Origin: Oscillospiraceae bacterium
GTDB taxonomy: Bacteria > Bacillota > Clostridia > Oscillospirales > Oscillospiraceae
DNA length: 64,000 bases
Assembly: GCA_017461445.1 (NCBI GenBank)
Contig: JAFTXW010000016.1
Span: 1 to 64,000 of the forward strand
Direction: 5' to 3'
Shown: positions 41,931 through 49,947 of the stretch, in pieces
Layout of the letters: every line of letters starts with the position of its first letter
Numbering within the stretch: position 1 is the stretch's first letter
Notes under the pieces: model-generated
What the model was told of the DNA's origin: nothing
Databases searched by the model: none
Seen by the model: the letters and a program-made list of their open reading frames with translations, nothing else
Translations under genes and position numbers: made by a program

Positions 41931-42512
41931 TTAATGGTGTTCCAGCACCCGGTCAATAAGGCCGAAAGCCCTTGCTTCCTCAGCGGACATGAAATTGTCG
42001 CGCTCGCAGGCAGCGGTGACCTCCTCGATGGAGCGGCCGGTGTTCTCCGCCATGATCCGGTTCATCCGGGCCTTGATGGTTTCCAGTCTCTTCAGATGGA
42101 TCGCCATGTCGGTGATCTGGCCCTGGGTGCCCGCGGAGGGCTGGTGGATCATGATCTCGGAGTTGGGCAGAGCCATACGCTTGCCCTTGGCACCCGCACT
42201 CAGCAGAAACGCGCCCATGGAGGCGGCCATACCGACACAGATGGTAGCCACATCGCACTTGATGTACTGCATGGTGTCATAAATGGCCATACCTGCGGTG
42301 ACGCTGCCGCCGGGGCTGTTGATATAGAACTGGATGTCCTTGTCGGGATCCTGGGCTTCCAGATACAGAAGCTGGGCAACCACCAGGGATGCGGTGGTAT
42401 CGTTGACCTCCTCGGACAGGAAAATGATGCGGTCGTTCAGCAGACGGGAAAAAATGTCATAGCTCCGCTCACCGCGGCTGGTCTGCTCCACAACATAGGG
42501 TACTAAACTCAT
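41931..42512 (-). CDS. clpP: ATP-dependent Clp protease proteolytic subunit ClpP
   Basis: A 193-residue serine peptidase that assembles as a double heptamer. The catalytic triad is visible: Ser in [11 protein letters not shown], His in [11 protein letters not shown], and Asp in TERDNFM-like CERDNFM. A strong AGGAGA site precedes the ATG at 42512. Order tig-clpP-clpX-lon is typical. Confidence 0.98.
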   Translation of the reverse strand: MSLVPYVVEQTSRGERSYDIFSRLLNDRIIFLSEEVNDTTASLVVAQLLYLEAQDPDKDIQFYINSPGGSVTAGMAIYDTMQYIKCDVATICVGMAASMGAFLLSAGAKGKRMALPNSEIMIHQPSAGTQGQITDMAIHLKRLETIKARMNRIMAENTGRSIEEVTAACERDNFMSAEEARAFGLIDRVLEHH

Positions 42513-42616
42513 GGTGATGTCTCCTTTCAGGGGTCTGGCTCCCTTCCGGGAAGCCGTTTACGAAACATTCTAACCATTGGGAAGGAAGGTTATTCCTCGC
42601 AGGGGTTAAGATAATG

Positions 42617-42647
42617 TGTCATTGCGCCCAGGGAGGACGCAATGACA
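42617..42647 (-). terminator. Hairpin between tig and clpP, possible partial terminator
   Basis: A 10-bp perfect stem (TGTCATTGCG / CGCAATGACA) with an 11-base loop. No strong T-run follows it leftward, so read-through into clpP is likely. Confidence 0.5.
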
Positions 42648-42663
42648 GTATATTTTAGGGAAA

Positions 42664-43959
42664 TTACTCCTCAGTCTTGGCAGCGGGAGCCACAGCAACT
42701 GCGGAATCAACGATGACCTTCACAGCCTTGCGGGTCTTCAGGTTGGCGGTCAGCTCCTCAGCGGGAACCATCTCCTTGACCTTAGCCACTTCCAGCTCAT
42801 ACTGCTTCGCCAGAGCCTCGAACTCAGCCTCCATGTCCTCGTCGGTCACGGTGATGCCCTCCACCTCAGCGATCTTCTCCAGGGTGACGGTGATCTTAGC
42901 CTGCTTCTCGGCAGCGGGACGGAAGGCGTTGCGCATGGTGTTCACATCGCCGCCCATCATCTGTGCGTACTGCTCCATGGAGTAGCCGCTCATCTGCAGC
43001 TGGTAGCCGAAACGGTCCATCTGGTTGTCCAGCTCGCTCTCCACCAGAGCCTTGGGCATCTCAACGGTGGTATTCTCAGCAGCCTTCTCCACGCAGGCGT
43101 TCTCAAAGGCGGAAGCACTCTGCTTCTCTGCCTGCTCCACAGCCTTGGCGCGGATGTCGGCCTTCAGCTCCTCCAGAGTGTCGAACTCGGAAACATCCTT
43201 GGCGAACTCGTCATCCAGCTCGGGAACGTTGGTCACGGTGACCTTATTCAGCTTGACGTGGAACACAACAGCCTTGCCGGCCAGCTCAGCGGTGTAGTTC
43301 TCGGGGAAGGTGATGTCGATGTCCTTCTCCTCGCCTGCGGTCATGCCAACCACCTGCTCCTCAAAGCCGGGAACGAACTGACCGCTGCCCAGCTTCAGGT
43401 CGAAGTTGTCGCCCTTGCCGCCGTCGAAGGGAACGCCGTTGTCAAAGCCCTCGAAGTCGATGTTGGCGGTGTCGCCCATCTCAGCAGCCCGCTCCACAGT
43501 CTCGGTGGAAGCAACGTTCTGGGCCATACGGTCCAGCTCGGCCTGCACCTGAGCGTCGGTGACCTCAGCGGGAGCCTTCTCGACCTCCAGGCCCTTGTAC
43601 TGGCCCAGGGTGACCTCGGGATAGGTTTCGGTGGTCAGAGTCAGGGTGACGATGTTCTCGTCGCTGATCTGCATATCGGTCAGGCTGGGACGGCCGATGG
43701 CCTTCACGTCCTGATCCAGAACGGCAAACTGGTAGACCTCGGGGAAGATCTCCTCCAGGCCGTCTTCATAGAAAACATGAGCACCGTACATAGCCTCGAT
43801 CATCTTCCGGGGAGCCTTACCCTTACGGAAGCCGGGGATCATGATCTGCTTACGGGCCTTCAGATAAGCCTTGTTGACACCAGACTCCATCAGTTCCTTG
43901 TCGATCTCGACAACGATGGTAGCCTCGTTGCCCTTCTTTTCAATGCTCTTAACGTTCAT
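42664..43959 (-). CDS. tig: Trigger factor
   Basis: A 431-residue ribosome-bound chaperone and peptidyl-prolyl isomerase. The N-terminal ribosome-docking domain has the GFRKGKAPRKM signature. The PPIase domain contains GDTANIDFEGFDNGVPFDGG. The helical C-terminal arms bind nascent chains, ending in an Ala/Lys/Glu tail. First gene of the protein quality-control cluster. Confidence 0.97.
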   Translation of the reverse strand: MNVKSIEKKGNEATIVVEIDKELMESGVNKAYLKARKQIMIPGFRKGKAPRKMIEAMYGAHVFYEDGLEEIFPEVYQFAVLDQDVKAIGRPSLTDMQISDENIVTLTLTTETYPEVTLGQYKGLEVEKAPAEVTDAQVQAELDRMAQNVASTETVERAAEMGDTANIDFEGFDNGVPFDGGKGDNFDLKLGSGQFVPGFEEQVVGMTAGEEKDIDITFPENYTAELAGKAVVFHVKLNKVTVTNVPELDDEFAKDVSEFDTLEELKADIRAKAVEQAEKQSASAFENACVEKAAENTTVEMPKALVESELDNQMDRFGYQLQMSGYSMEQYAQMMGGDVNTMRNAFRPAAEKQAKITVTLEKIAEVEGITVTDEDMEAEFEALAKQYELEVAKVKEMVPAEELTANLKTRKAVKVIVDSAVAVAPAAKTEE

Positions 43960-44024
43960 TTTTAAGTATCCTCCTAAATTGGTCTGTATGGTAAGACCAT
44001 TTTCTATTTTTCATTAGCCGATTT

Positions 44025-44053
44025 ATTCTAACAGAAATTGTTGAAATTGTCCA
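44025..44053 (-). promoter_or_regulatory. Promoter of tig
   Basis: Leftward TGGACA (44048-44053), 17 bases, TAGAAT (44025-44030). No CIRCE or CtsR-type repeat is evident nearby. Confidence 0.6.
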
Positions 44054-44071
44054 TACTTTTCTGAAAAATTT

Positions 44072-44761
44072 TTACAAAATAACAGGATAGGGCTTAAAAT
44101 CGATGTAATCCGCAGCAACAAGACGAAATTCCACCCCATCCCAAAGCCCCTCCATGGCAAGCTTGTGGCTGCCGCCATGAAGATGCCCGTAAAAGCAGCG
44201 GCGCACCTCGTACTTTTGAAGCAGGTCCAGTATCTCCGTACACTCATATCCCTTGTACCGGGGCGGATAATGGAGGAACACCATCTTGTTCTTCTCCCCT
44301 GCTGCCTTTAACGATGCTTCCAGCCGGATCAGCTCCCGCTTGAAGACCTTCTCGTCATGCTGTCCGCTGCGCTCCTCCTCAAAGAACCAGCCACGGGTGC
44401 CGCAGATAGCCCAGTCGCCGTATTCATAGCAATTGTTATTTAAAAGGAAGAGGTTTTCAAATCCATTCTCCTGGCAGAACTTGTTGAATTTTGCCGCCGT
44501 GCTCCACCAGTAGTCGTGATTTCCCTTCAAAATGATCTTCTTGCCGGGAATCTCGTTGATCCAGGCGAAGTCTGCCTTCGCGCTGGGTAAGTCCAGTGCC
44601 CAGCTGAGATCCCCCAGCAGCACAGTGGTGTCCTCCGGGCCGATGACGGACAGGCCCTCTTTCAGCTTGTCCATATACCCCACCCATGCACCGCCGAAAA
44701 TATCCATGGGCTTCGGTGCCCCAAGGCAAAGATGCAGATCGCCAATGGCGTAAAGTGCCAT
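44072..44761 (-). CDS. Calcineurin-like metallophosphoesterase
   Basis: A 229-residue cytosolic phosphoesterase. All metal motifs are present: GDLHLC at the N-terminus, LLGDLSWA, GNHDYWW, and FYGHLHGG near the C-terminus, with FLHYPP between. Members hydrolyse phosphodiesters or nucleotides; substrate unknown. It follows the threonine-synthase-like gene by 14 bases and is last in the leftward run beginning at the L19 gene or within it. Confidence 0.85.
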   Translation of the reverse strand: MALYAIGDLHLCLGAPKPMDIFGGAWVGYMDKLKEGLSVIGPEDTTVLLGDLSWALDLPSAKADFAWINEIPGKKIILKGNHDYWWSTAAKFNKFCQENGFENLFLLNNNCYEYGDWAICGTRGWFFEEERSGQHDEKVFKRELIRLEASLKAAGEKNKMVFLHYPPRYKGYECTEILDLLQKYEVRRCFYGHLHGGSHKLAMEGLWDGVEFRLVAADYIDFKPYPVIL

Positions 44762-44775
44762 AGGGCACCTCCTTT

Positions 44776-45813
44776 TCAGTTTCTATCCAAATGACTTTTT
44801 AACTCCGCCGCCGTGATACCCAGGGCACCCGCCACCGTATCCAGATCCTTTTCCGGGCTTTTCTCCTCCAGCACCAGTGCCAGACGGCTCTCCCCTGTCC
44901 GGGCCCGGTGATCCTGCAGGCCCGCGTAGGCCAGTGCCGCATAGGGCGACAGCAAAATGCCGTGGGTGCCGTAAACACTGGGGATGGTGTCCAATACCCG
45001 CCGCTGGCTGTTGACGGTGGCATAAAGCCCCTTCCGCAGCTGCGCCAGCGTATGCTCCTCCGCAAAGTAGCTCCCGCCCCGGCGCACAGCTGCCAGATAT
45101 TTCTCCACTTCCTTCACGCCGCCAACGGCATAGATCAGCCGTTCCAGCCCTGCGGGCACTACGATATCCGCCTCCGGGGTGTTGGTCTTCACCGCCACAC
45201 CGTCGGTGCGCAGCTGCCCGTGGCAGCATAGATCCCACAAATTCCCGTTTTCGTTGCAGCAGCAGACGATGTTCCCGATGGAAAGTCCCCACTGCCGGGC
45301 GTACCATGCACTCATTGGCCACGCAAAATCCCCGGAAACGAGAGACACATCCACCCGTTTGGCAGGCCCTGCCATCCCGCCACGCATCAGCTCTCCGAAA
45401 ATACCGAAAAGCACCGCAATGCGGATGCCCACATGGGCCCAGTCCCCCGGTGCCGCTTCCTTGTCCCCCGTAAGAAGGGCCGTCAGGTTCCGCACCGTCC
45501 GGGAATGATCCGATTCCAGATTGTGCCAGCATTCCCCCAGCATCACCCGCTGCCCCAGCTTTTCCAGCCGGACGCTGCGCCGCCCGATGCAGAAATCCAC
45601 ATCATAGCCCGTCAGCCCAACGCCGAACAGCCGGTTTAAAACCTCCGCCACATTGCTGTTGAAGGATTTTCCCGGCAAAGCCTCGATCTCCTCCCGGGAA
45701 AACCGCAGCGGCCGAAAGGGCACATACAGCCCCCCGTCCGCCCCACGGTTCTCCCGCAGGGCCCGCTGGGCAGTACAGGGTTCCGCGTTACTTCGCGTGG
45801 TTACATACAGCAC
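44776..45813 (-). CDS. Threonine-synthase-like protein lacking the PLP-lysine segment
   Basis: A 345-residue protein that aligns by eye to threonine synthase at both ends. The start (LYVTTRS, then DGGLYVP at 26-32) matches the ThrC N-domain. Residues 155-195 (VSGDFAWPMSAWYARQWGLS; CCNENGNLWDL) match the ThrC SGNFG and NxND region, and VGGVKEVEKYLAA a later helix. Between them, ThrC's FHGPTLAFKD, where Lys binds PLP, is replaced by CWHNLESDHSRT, and the SGDTG sheet is missing. It is therefore probably not a synthase. It overlaps the dipeptidase gene by 26 bases. Confidence 0.68.
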   Translation of the reverse strand: MLYVTTRSNAEPCTAQRALRENRGADGGLYVPFRPLRFSREEIEALPGKSFNSNVAEVLNRLFGVGLTGYDVDFCIGRRSVRLEKLGQRVMLGECWHNLESDHSRTVRNLTALLTGDKEAAPGDWAHVGIRIAVLFGIFGELMRGGMAGPAKRVDVSLVSGDFAWPMSAWYARQWGLSIGNIVCCCNENGNLWDLCCHGQLRTDGVAVKTNTPEADIVVPAGLERLIYAVGGVKEVEKYLAAVRRGGSYFAEEHTLAQLRKGLYATVNSQRRVLDTIPSVYGTHGILLSPYAALAYAGLQDHRARTGESRLALVLEEKSPEKDLDTVAGALGITAAELKSHLDRN

Positions 45814-46759
45814 ATTCCATCACTCCAATGGCATTGTTCCAATAAATATCCATCACAGTCTTCTCGTCCAGTCCCCGTTCCAGCAGCCGCCGGGCCAGCC
45901 GGGGATACCCCTGCACGCCGTCCAGGCCCTGAACCAGCGGATTGCAGCCGTCCAGGTCGCCGCCCAGGGCAATGTGCTTGCCGCTGGGATCCAGCTCCAT
46001 AAAGTGCAGCACATGGTCACAGGCCTGATCCAGGTCCGCCGTATCCTCCTCACCGATGAAGCCCGCGTACATATTCAGTCCCGCTACGCCCCCGGTCTCC
46101 ACGATGGCCCGGAACATATCATCCGTCAGATTGCGGCTGCTGTTCCAGACCGCCCGGCTGTTGGAATGGGTAGCGATGACAGGGGCATTGGTGATTTTCA
46201 TAATATCCCAGAAGCCCTCGTCGCTGATGTGGCTCACGTCAATGAGCATCCCCAGCCGCTGGGCCTCCTTCACATATTCCCTGCCCCGGTCGGTCAGGCC
46301 GCCCCCGGTCCTGTGGGAGCCGGTGAGGGGGTTCTTCTCGTTCCAGCCAAGGCTGGTGATGCGGAAGCCGATCTGGTGCAGGCTTTCCAGCAGCTCCGGG
46401 TCATACCCAAAGCCCGCGGTGCCCTCCAGCGTCAGAACGGCAGACATCTTCCCCTTTGCCCGGTTCTCCTCGATCTGCCTGGGAGAATAGGCAATGCCGA
46501 TCAGATCCTTGTTCTTATCCACCTCCCGCTGGATGGTGGCCAGCTCCCGCTCAAAGGCGAGAATGGGAGAAATCTTGTGCCACTCCTCCATGTAAGGGGT
46601 GGTGAAGCAGGCAAAGCATTGGCAGTAGCCCCCCAGCTCCTTGGCCCGTTCCAGGTCAATATGGAGATCGTTCTTGCGCAGGCTTCCGGCCTGGTTCATG
46701 TCCTCCCCCAGCAATGCCAGGGCGGTATCGCAGTGCAGGTCAAATACAGGAAAGTTCAT
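45788..46759 (-). CDS. Membrane dipeptidase (peptidase family M19)
   Basis: A 323-residue zinc dipeptidase related to renal dipeptidase. The first zinc ligands lie in FDLHCDT; the bridging Glu is in VLTLEGTAGFG, and His ligands are in IDVSHISDEG and APVIATHSNSRAV. GGDLDGCN follows. Bacterial members cleave dipeptides, including D-amino acid ones. No signal peptide is seen. The gene overlaps yraN upstream by four bases and the ThrC-like gene downstream by 26. Confidence 0.9.
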   Translation of the reverse strand: MNFPVFDLHCDTALALLGEDMNQAGSLRKNDLHIDLERAKELGGYCQCFACFTTPYMEEWHKISPILAFERELATIQREVDKNKDLIGIAYSPRQIEENRAKGKMSAVLTLEGTAGFGYDPELLESLHQIGFRITSLGWNEKNPLTGSHRTGGGLTDRGREYVKEAQRLGMLIDVSHISDEGFWDIMKITNAPVIATHSNSRAVWNSSRNLTDDMFRAIVETGGVAGLNMYAGFIGEEDTADLDQACDHVLHFMELDPSGKHIALGGDLDGCNPLVQGLDGVQGYPRLARRLLERGLDEKTVMDIYWNNAIGVMECAVCNHAK

Positions 46760-47121
46760 TGAAAAGCATCCTCCATATGGTGAATCTCCGGGCGGAGCGT
46801 CGCCGTTCCCTCCGGGGCATAAATTTCGATCACATCAAACCGGGGCTGTAATTTGGTCGGGTTCTGGGACAGGTACATGGACGCGGTGACACGCAGCTTA
46901 TCCTGCTTCCGCCTGTTCACATACTCGGCGGCAGCGGCAAAATCCGAAGATTTTCGCAGCTTCACTTCCACGAACACCAGAAATTTCCGGTCCTTTACGA
47001 TCAGGTCGATCTCCCCGAACCGGCAGCGGTACCCCGCCGCCACGACGGTATACCGCTTTTTCCGCAGATATTCCGCCGCCAGAGCCTCGCCCCAGGCACC
47101 GGCCAAATTATTTCTGCCCAT
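46756..47121 (-). CDS. yraN: YraN family (UPF0102) endonuclease-fold protein
   Basis: A 121-residue member of UPF0102, a restriction-endonuclease-like fold of unknown function. Typical start GAWGEALAAEYLRKKRY, then FGEIDLIVKD with the Asp and FVEVKLRKS with the Glu-x-Lys. It overlaps rnhB by 14 bases, the common rnhB-yraN order. Confidence 0.93.
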   Translation of the reverse strand: MGRNNLAGAWGEALAAEYLRKKRYTVVAAGYRCRFGEIDLIVKDRKFLVFVEVKLRKSSDFAAAAEYVNRRKQDKLRVTASMYLSQNPTKLQPRFDVIEIYAPEGTATLRPEIHHMEDAFQ

Positions 47122-47719
47122 AGAATTTCTTCAAAAAGGTCATCCGGTGGATGGGGCTGGCCCCATGCTCGGTCAGGGCGGCATAATGGGCCTTGGTGCC
47201 GTAGCCCTTGTGGATGTCGAAGCCGTATTCGGGATACATCTGCGCCATCTCCAGCATCAGGTCGTCACGGGTCACCTTCGCCAGCACGGAAGCCGCCGCA
47301 ATATTCGCGCTGAGGCTGTCACCCTTCACCACAGTCTTCACAGGCAGGCCGAAGTCCTTCTCCCGGTTCCCGTCAATGAGAGCCAGCTCAGGCTTTACCG
47401 TAAGCTGCGCCAGTGCCCGCTCCATCGCCAGGAACGTGGCCTGTAAAATGTTGATCTCATCAATTTCCTGTTCCGAAGCCATACCAATGCCCCAGGCAAC
47501 GGCCTGCTCCTTGATAATGGGGAACAGCTCCCGCCGCTTCTTGTCCGTCAGCTTCTTGCTGTCGGTCAGCCCGGGAATTTCCAGATGGTCAGGCAAAATC
47601 ACCGCCGCGGCGCACACTGGCCCCGCCAACGGCCCCCTCCCCGCTTCATCCACACCGCAAATGACCTTCACGCCCTCCGCGTAAAACCCATCCTCAATTT
47701 CCCACATATTCACACTCAT
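47108..47719 (-). CDS. rnhB: Ribonuclease HII
   Basis: A 203-residue nuclease that removes ribonucleotides and RNA from DNA hybrids. The active site DE pair is in ICGVDEAGRGPLAGPVCAAA, further acidic residues are in ALIDGN and ASVLAKVTRDDLM, and the C-terminal end has HKGYGTKAHYAAL. It overlaps rbgA by four bases. Confidence 0.96.
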   Translation of the reverse strand: MSVNMWEIEDGFYAEGVKVICGVDEAGRGPLAGPVCAAAVILPDHLEIPGLTDSKKLTDKKRRELFPIIKEQAVAWGIGMASEQEIDEINILQATFLAMERALAQLTVKPELALIDGNREKDFGLPVKTVVKGDSLSANIAAASVLAKVTRDDLMLEMAQMYPEYGFDIHKGYGTKAHYAALTEHGASPIHRMTFLKKFYGQK

Positions 47720-48588
47720 ACTATATCCTCCGGCATTTCCAGCGTAAACTTCCCCAGCTTGCCGCTGCGGAATTCGTCAACCAGAACTTTCGACATCCGC
47801 TCGGTGTTGACCTCGCCGCCGGAAATGAGATACCCGCGCTTCCGTCCGGCCATCTCCATCAGCTCCCAGCCGGGAGTGCCCTCGGGAGCTTCCACCTTGT
47901 ACCGCTCCACAAGAGTCTGTGGATAGTATTTGTGCAGCAGCTCCATCAGCCGGCAGGCCAGCTCCTCCAGGTCAATAACGCCCTCCTTGACGGCTCCCGT
48001 ATAGGCCAGCATCATGCCCACATTGGGATCCTCAAACTTGGGCCACAGAATACCGGGGGTATCCAGCAGCTGCAAGCCGCTGTCCACCGTCACCCACTGC
48101 TTGCCCCGGGTCACGCCGGGCCGGTTCTCCGCCTTCGCGCCCTTCCGCCCGGAAATTTGATTAATAAGGGTAGACTTTCCCACATTGGGGATACCCACCA
48201 CCATTACCCGCAGGGGACGGTTCATACCCCGGGCCGCATCCCGTTCCAGCTTTTCCTTGCAGGCAATTCTTGCGGCAGGGGTAAAGTCGGCAATGCCCCG
48301 CCGGGTCTTGCAGTCGGTGGCGATCACCGCCATGCCTTTATTTTTAAAGTAAGCGGCCCACTTCTTTGTCGCCGCCGGGTCTGCCAGATCCATCCGGTTC
48401 AGAACGATGATCCGGGGCTTGCTGCCGCAGATGGCATCGATATCCGGGTTCCGGCTGGACATGGGGATCCGGGCATCCACGATCTCGCACACCGCGTCCA
48501 CCTGCTTTATGTCCGCCTCGATCTGCCGCCGGGTCTTGGTCATGTGGCCGGGATACCACTGAATATTCATCTTTTCATTCTCTGTCAT
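47716..48588 (-). CDS. rbgA: Ribosome biogenesis GTPase RbgA (YlqF)
   Basis: A 290-residue circularly permuted GTPase for late 50S assembly. The permuted motif order is visible: G4 LNRMDLAD comes first, then G1 GIPNVGKST, then G3 DTPGILWP. The N-terminal start NIQWYPGHMTKTRRQI is typical. It overlaps lepB and rnhB by four bases each. Confidence 0.96.
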   Translation of the reverse strand: MTENEKMNIQWYPGHMTKTRRQIEADIKQVDAVCEIVDARIPMSSRNPDIDAICGSKPRIIVLNRMDLADPAATKKWAAYFKNKGMAVIATDCKTRRGIADFTPAARIACKEKLERDAARGMNRPLRVMVVGIPNVGKSTLINQISGRKGAKAENRPGVTRGKQWVTVDSGLQLLDTPGILWPKFEDPNVGMMLAYTGAVKEGVIDLEELACRLMELLHKYYPQTLVERYKVEAPEGTPGWELMEMAGRKRGYLISGGEVNTERMSKVLVDEFRSGKLGKFTLEMPEDIV

Positions 48589-49190
48589 TTGATAACTCCA
48601 ATTCTGTCAAAGTCGCGTTCAGCTTCGCCCTTATCCGTTCCGGGCAGCATCAGGAAGATGGCTTTGCCCATGACCTCCCGCTTGTCGATCAGCCCAATTT
48701 CCAGGCTGCGGCTGTCCTTGGACACCTGCCGGTTGTCCCCCAGCACGAAAATGCAGCCCTCCTCCACGATCAGCGGGAACTGCACCCCTTCGGAATTGGT
48801 GGTCAGGTTGTTGATGTAGTCTTCCTCCAAAGGCAGCCCGTCCACATAGACGATTCCATTCTGAAAATCCATATCCACAATCTGTCCCTCGGTGGCAATG
48901 ACCCGCTTGACGATGGGCGCACCGTCGTCAAAGCTTTCCTTGCTGATCACCACGATATCCCCATGCTTCGGCTCCTGATAAAACACATTGCTCAGAAGCA
49001 GCAGATAATCCCCATCCAGCAGCGTCATCTTCATGGAGCTGCCGGACACGATGATGACCCGGAACACGATCAGAAACGCCAGCATAATGCCGATCAGTAA
49101 AAACACCAGATCATGCAGATACATCAGGATATTTTCCTTCCAGCTCAGCTTCTTTTCCTCTTTTTTCTTCTTTTTCATCTTGTCAGCCAC
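48585..49190 (-). CDS. lepB: Signal peptidase I
   Basis: A 201-residue type I signal peptidase that cleaves Sec and Tat signal peptides outside the membrane. A Lys-rich cytoplasmic start precedes one membrane helix (LVFLLIGIMLAFLIVFRVI). The catalytic Ser is in VSGSSMKMTLLDGD and the Lys in PIVKRVIATEG; the box FVLGDNRQVSKDSR follows. Translation most likely starts at GTG 49190, seven bases after GGAGG; an ATG at 49205 overlaps that site. Confidence 0.93.
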   Translation of the reverse strand: MADKMKKKKKEEKKLSWKENILMYLHDLVFLLIGIMLAFLIVFRVIIVSGSSMKMTLLDGDYLLLLSNVFYQEPKHGDIVVISKESFDDGAPIVKRVIATEGQIVDMDFQNGIVYVDGLPLEEDYINNLTTNSEGVQFPLIVEEGCIFVLGDNRQVSKDSRSLEIGLIDKREVMGKAIFLMLPGTDKGEAERDFDRIGVIK

Positions 49191-49203
49191 GCTAAGACCT
49201 CCC

Positions 49204-49261
49204 ATGGAACCAAAGGTTCCATTCTATTCCTACAAAGGATGCTTTACCAGTCAGTATACCA
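49204..49261 (-). promoter_or_regulatory. Candidate lepB promoter and leader hairpin
   Basis: Leftward TGGTATACT (49253-49261) is an extended -10. Downstream, a perfect hairpin ATGGAACC-AAA-GGTTCCAT (49204-49222) abuts the GGGAGG ribosome site of lepB. The -35 is weak. Confidence 0.45.
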
Positions 49262-49429
49262 CAAAGGAAACCGCTTTTCTATAAGAAACTGTAAAATTTT
49301 GCTTCTGATTAAGGAAACACGCCCAAAAATCTTGTAGATGAGGGTCCTGACCCTCCCAGTGATTTTGCCCATGCAAGATCACACCGCCGAAGGCGGAACA
49401 TGTGTATTTCCCGCCGTACAGCAATAAAA

Positions 49430-49450
49430 AAAGAGGGCAAAGCCCTCTTT
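49430..49450 (-). terminator. Intrinsic terminator of rplS
   Basis: A 9-bp stem (AAAGAGGGC / GCCCTCTTT) with a 3-base loop followed leftward by TTTTTTATTGC. Confidence 0.9.
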
Positions 49451-49467
49451 CTTTATTGATTTGGTGA

Positions 49468-49809
49468 TTAAACCTTCTCCTTGACCTTGGCAGCCTTGCC
49501 GGCGCGGTCGCGCAGGTAGTACAGCTTTGCACGACGAACCTTGCCCTTACGGACAGTCTCGATCATGGCAACGTTGGGAGAATGCAGGGGGAAGACCTTC
49601 TCGCAGCCCACGCCGTAGGAGATACGACGAACGGTGATGGTCTCACCGATGCCGCCGTGCTTACGGGCGATAACGGTGCCTTCGAACACCTGGATACGCT
49701 CACGGGAACCTTCCTTGATGCGCACATGAACACGAACAGTGTCGCCGACCTTAGCTTCGGGCAGTTCTTCCTTCATGTACTGGCTATTCAGAGCCTTGAC
49801 TAAATCCAT
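49468..49809 (-). CDS. rplS: 50S ribosomal protein L19
   Basis: A 113-residue ribosomal protein at the subunit interface. Signature: [20 protein letters not shown], then [32 protein letters not shown] and [18 protein letters not shown]. The AGGAGG site is close to the ATG at 49809. In many Firmicutes trmD lies just upstream; here a large unrelated gene does. Confidence 0.98.
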   Translation of the reverse strand: MDLVKALNSQYMKEELPEAKVGDTVRVHVRIKEGSRERIQVFEGTVIARKHGGIGETITVRRISYGVGCEKVFPLHSPNVAMIETVRKGKVRRAKLYYLRDRAGKAAKVKEKV

Positions 49810-49889
49810 TTTTCTTGTCCTCCTTAAATATTAGGCGTTCATGCGCGCGCAATGGCCGCAGAGGACTCACCTTGATTTCAGACCGATTT

Positions 49890-49918
49890 ATTCTAGCATA
49901 CTCCCCTGCAAAAATCAA
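49890..49918 (-). promoter_or_regulatory. Promoter of rplS
   Basis: Leftward TTGATT (49913-49918), 17 bases, TAGAAT (49890-49895), leaving a leader of about 75 bases. Confidence 0.7.
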
Positions 49919-49947
49919 GTGTTATTTTTCAAAAAATCTAACTTTTC

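Noticed and set aside
44776-45813. Calling this gene thrC
   Set aside because: The PLP-lysine motif and the SGDTG loop are absent, so threonine synthase activity is not supported.
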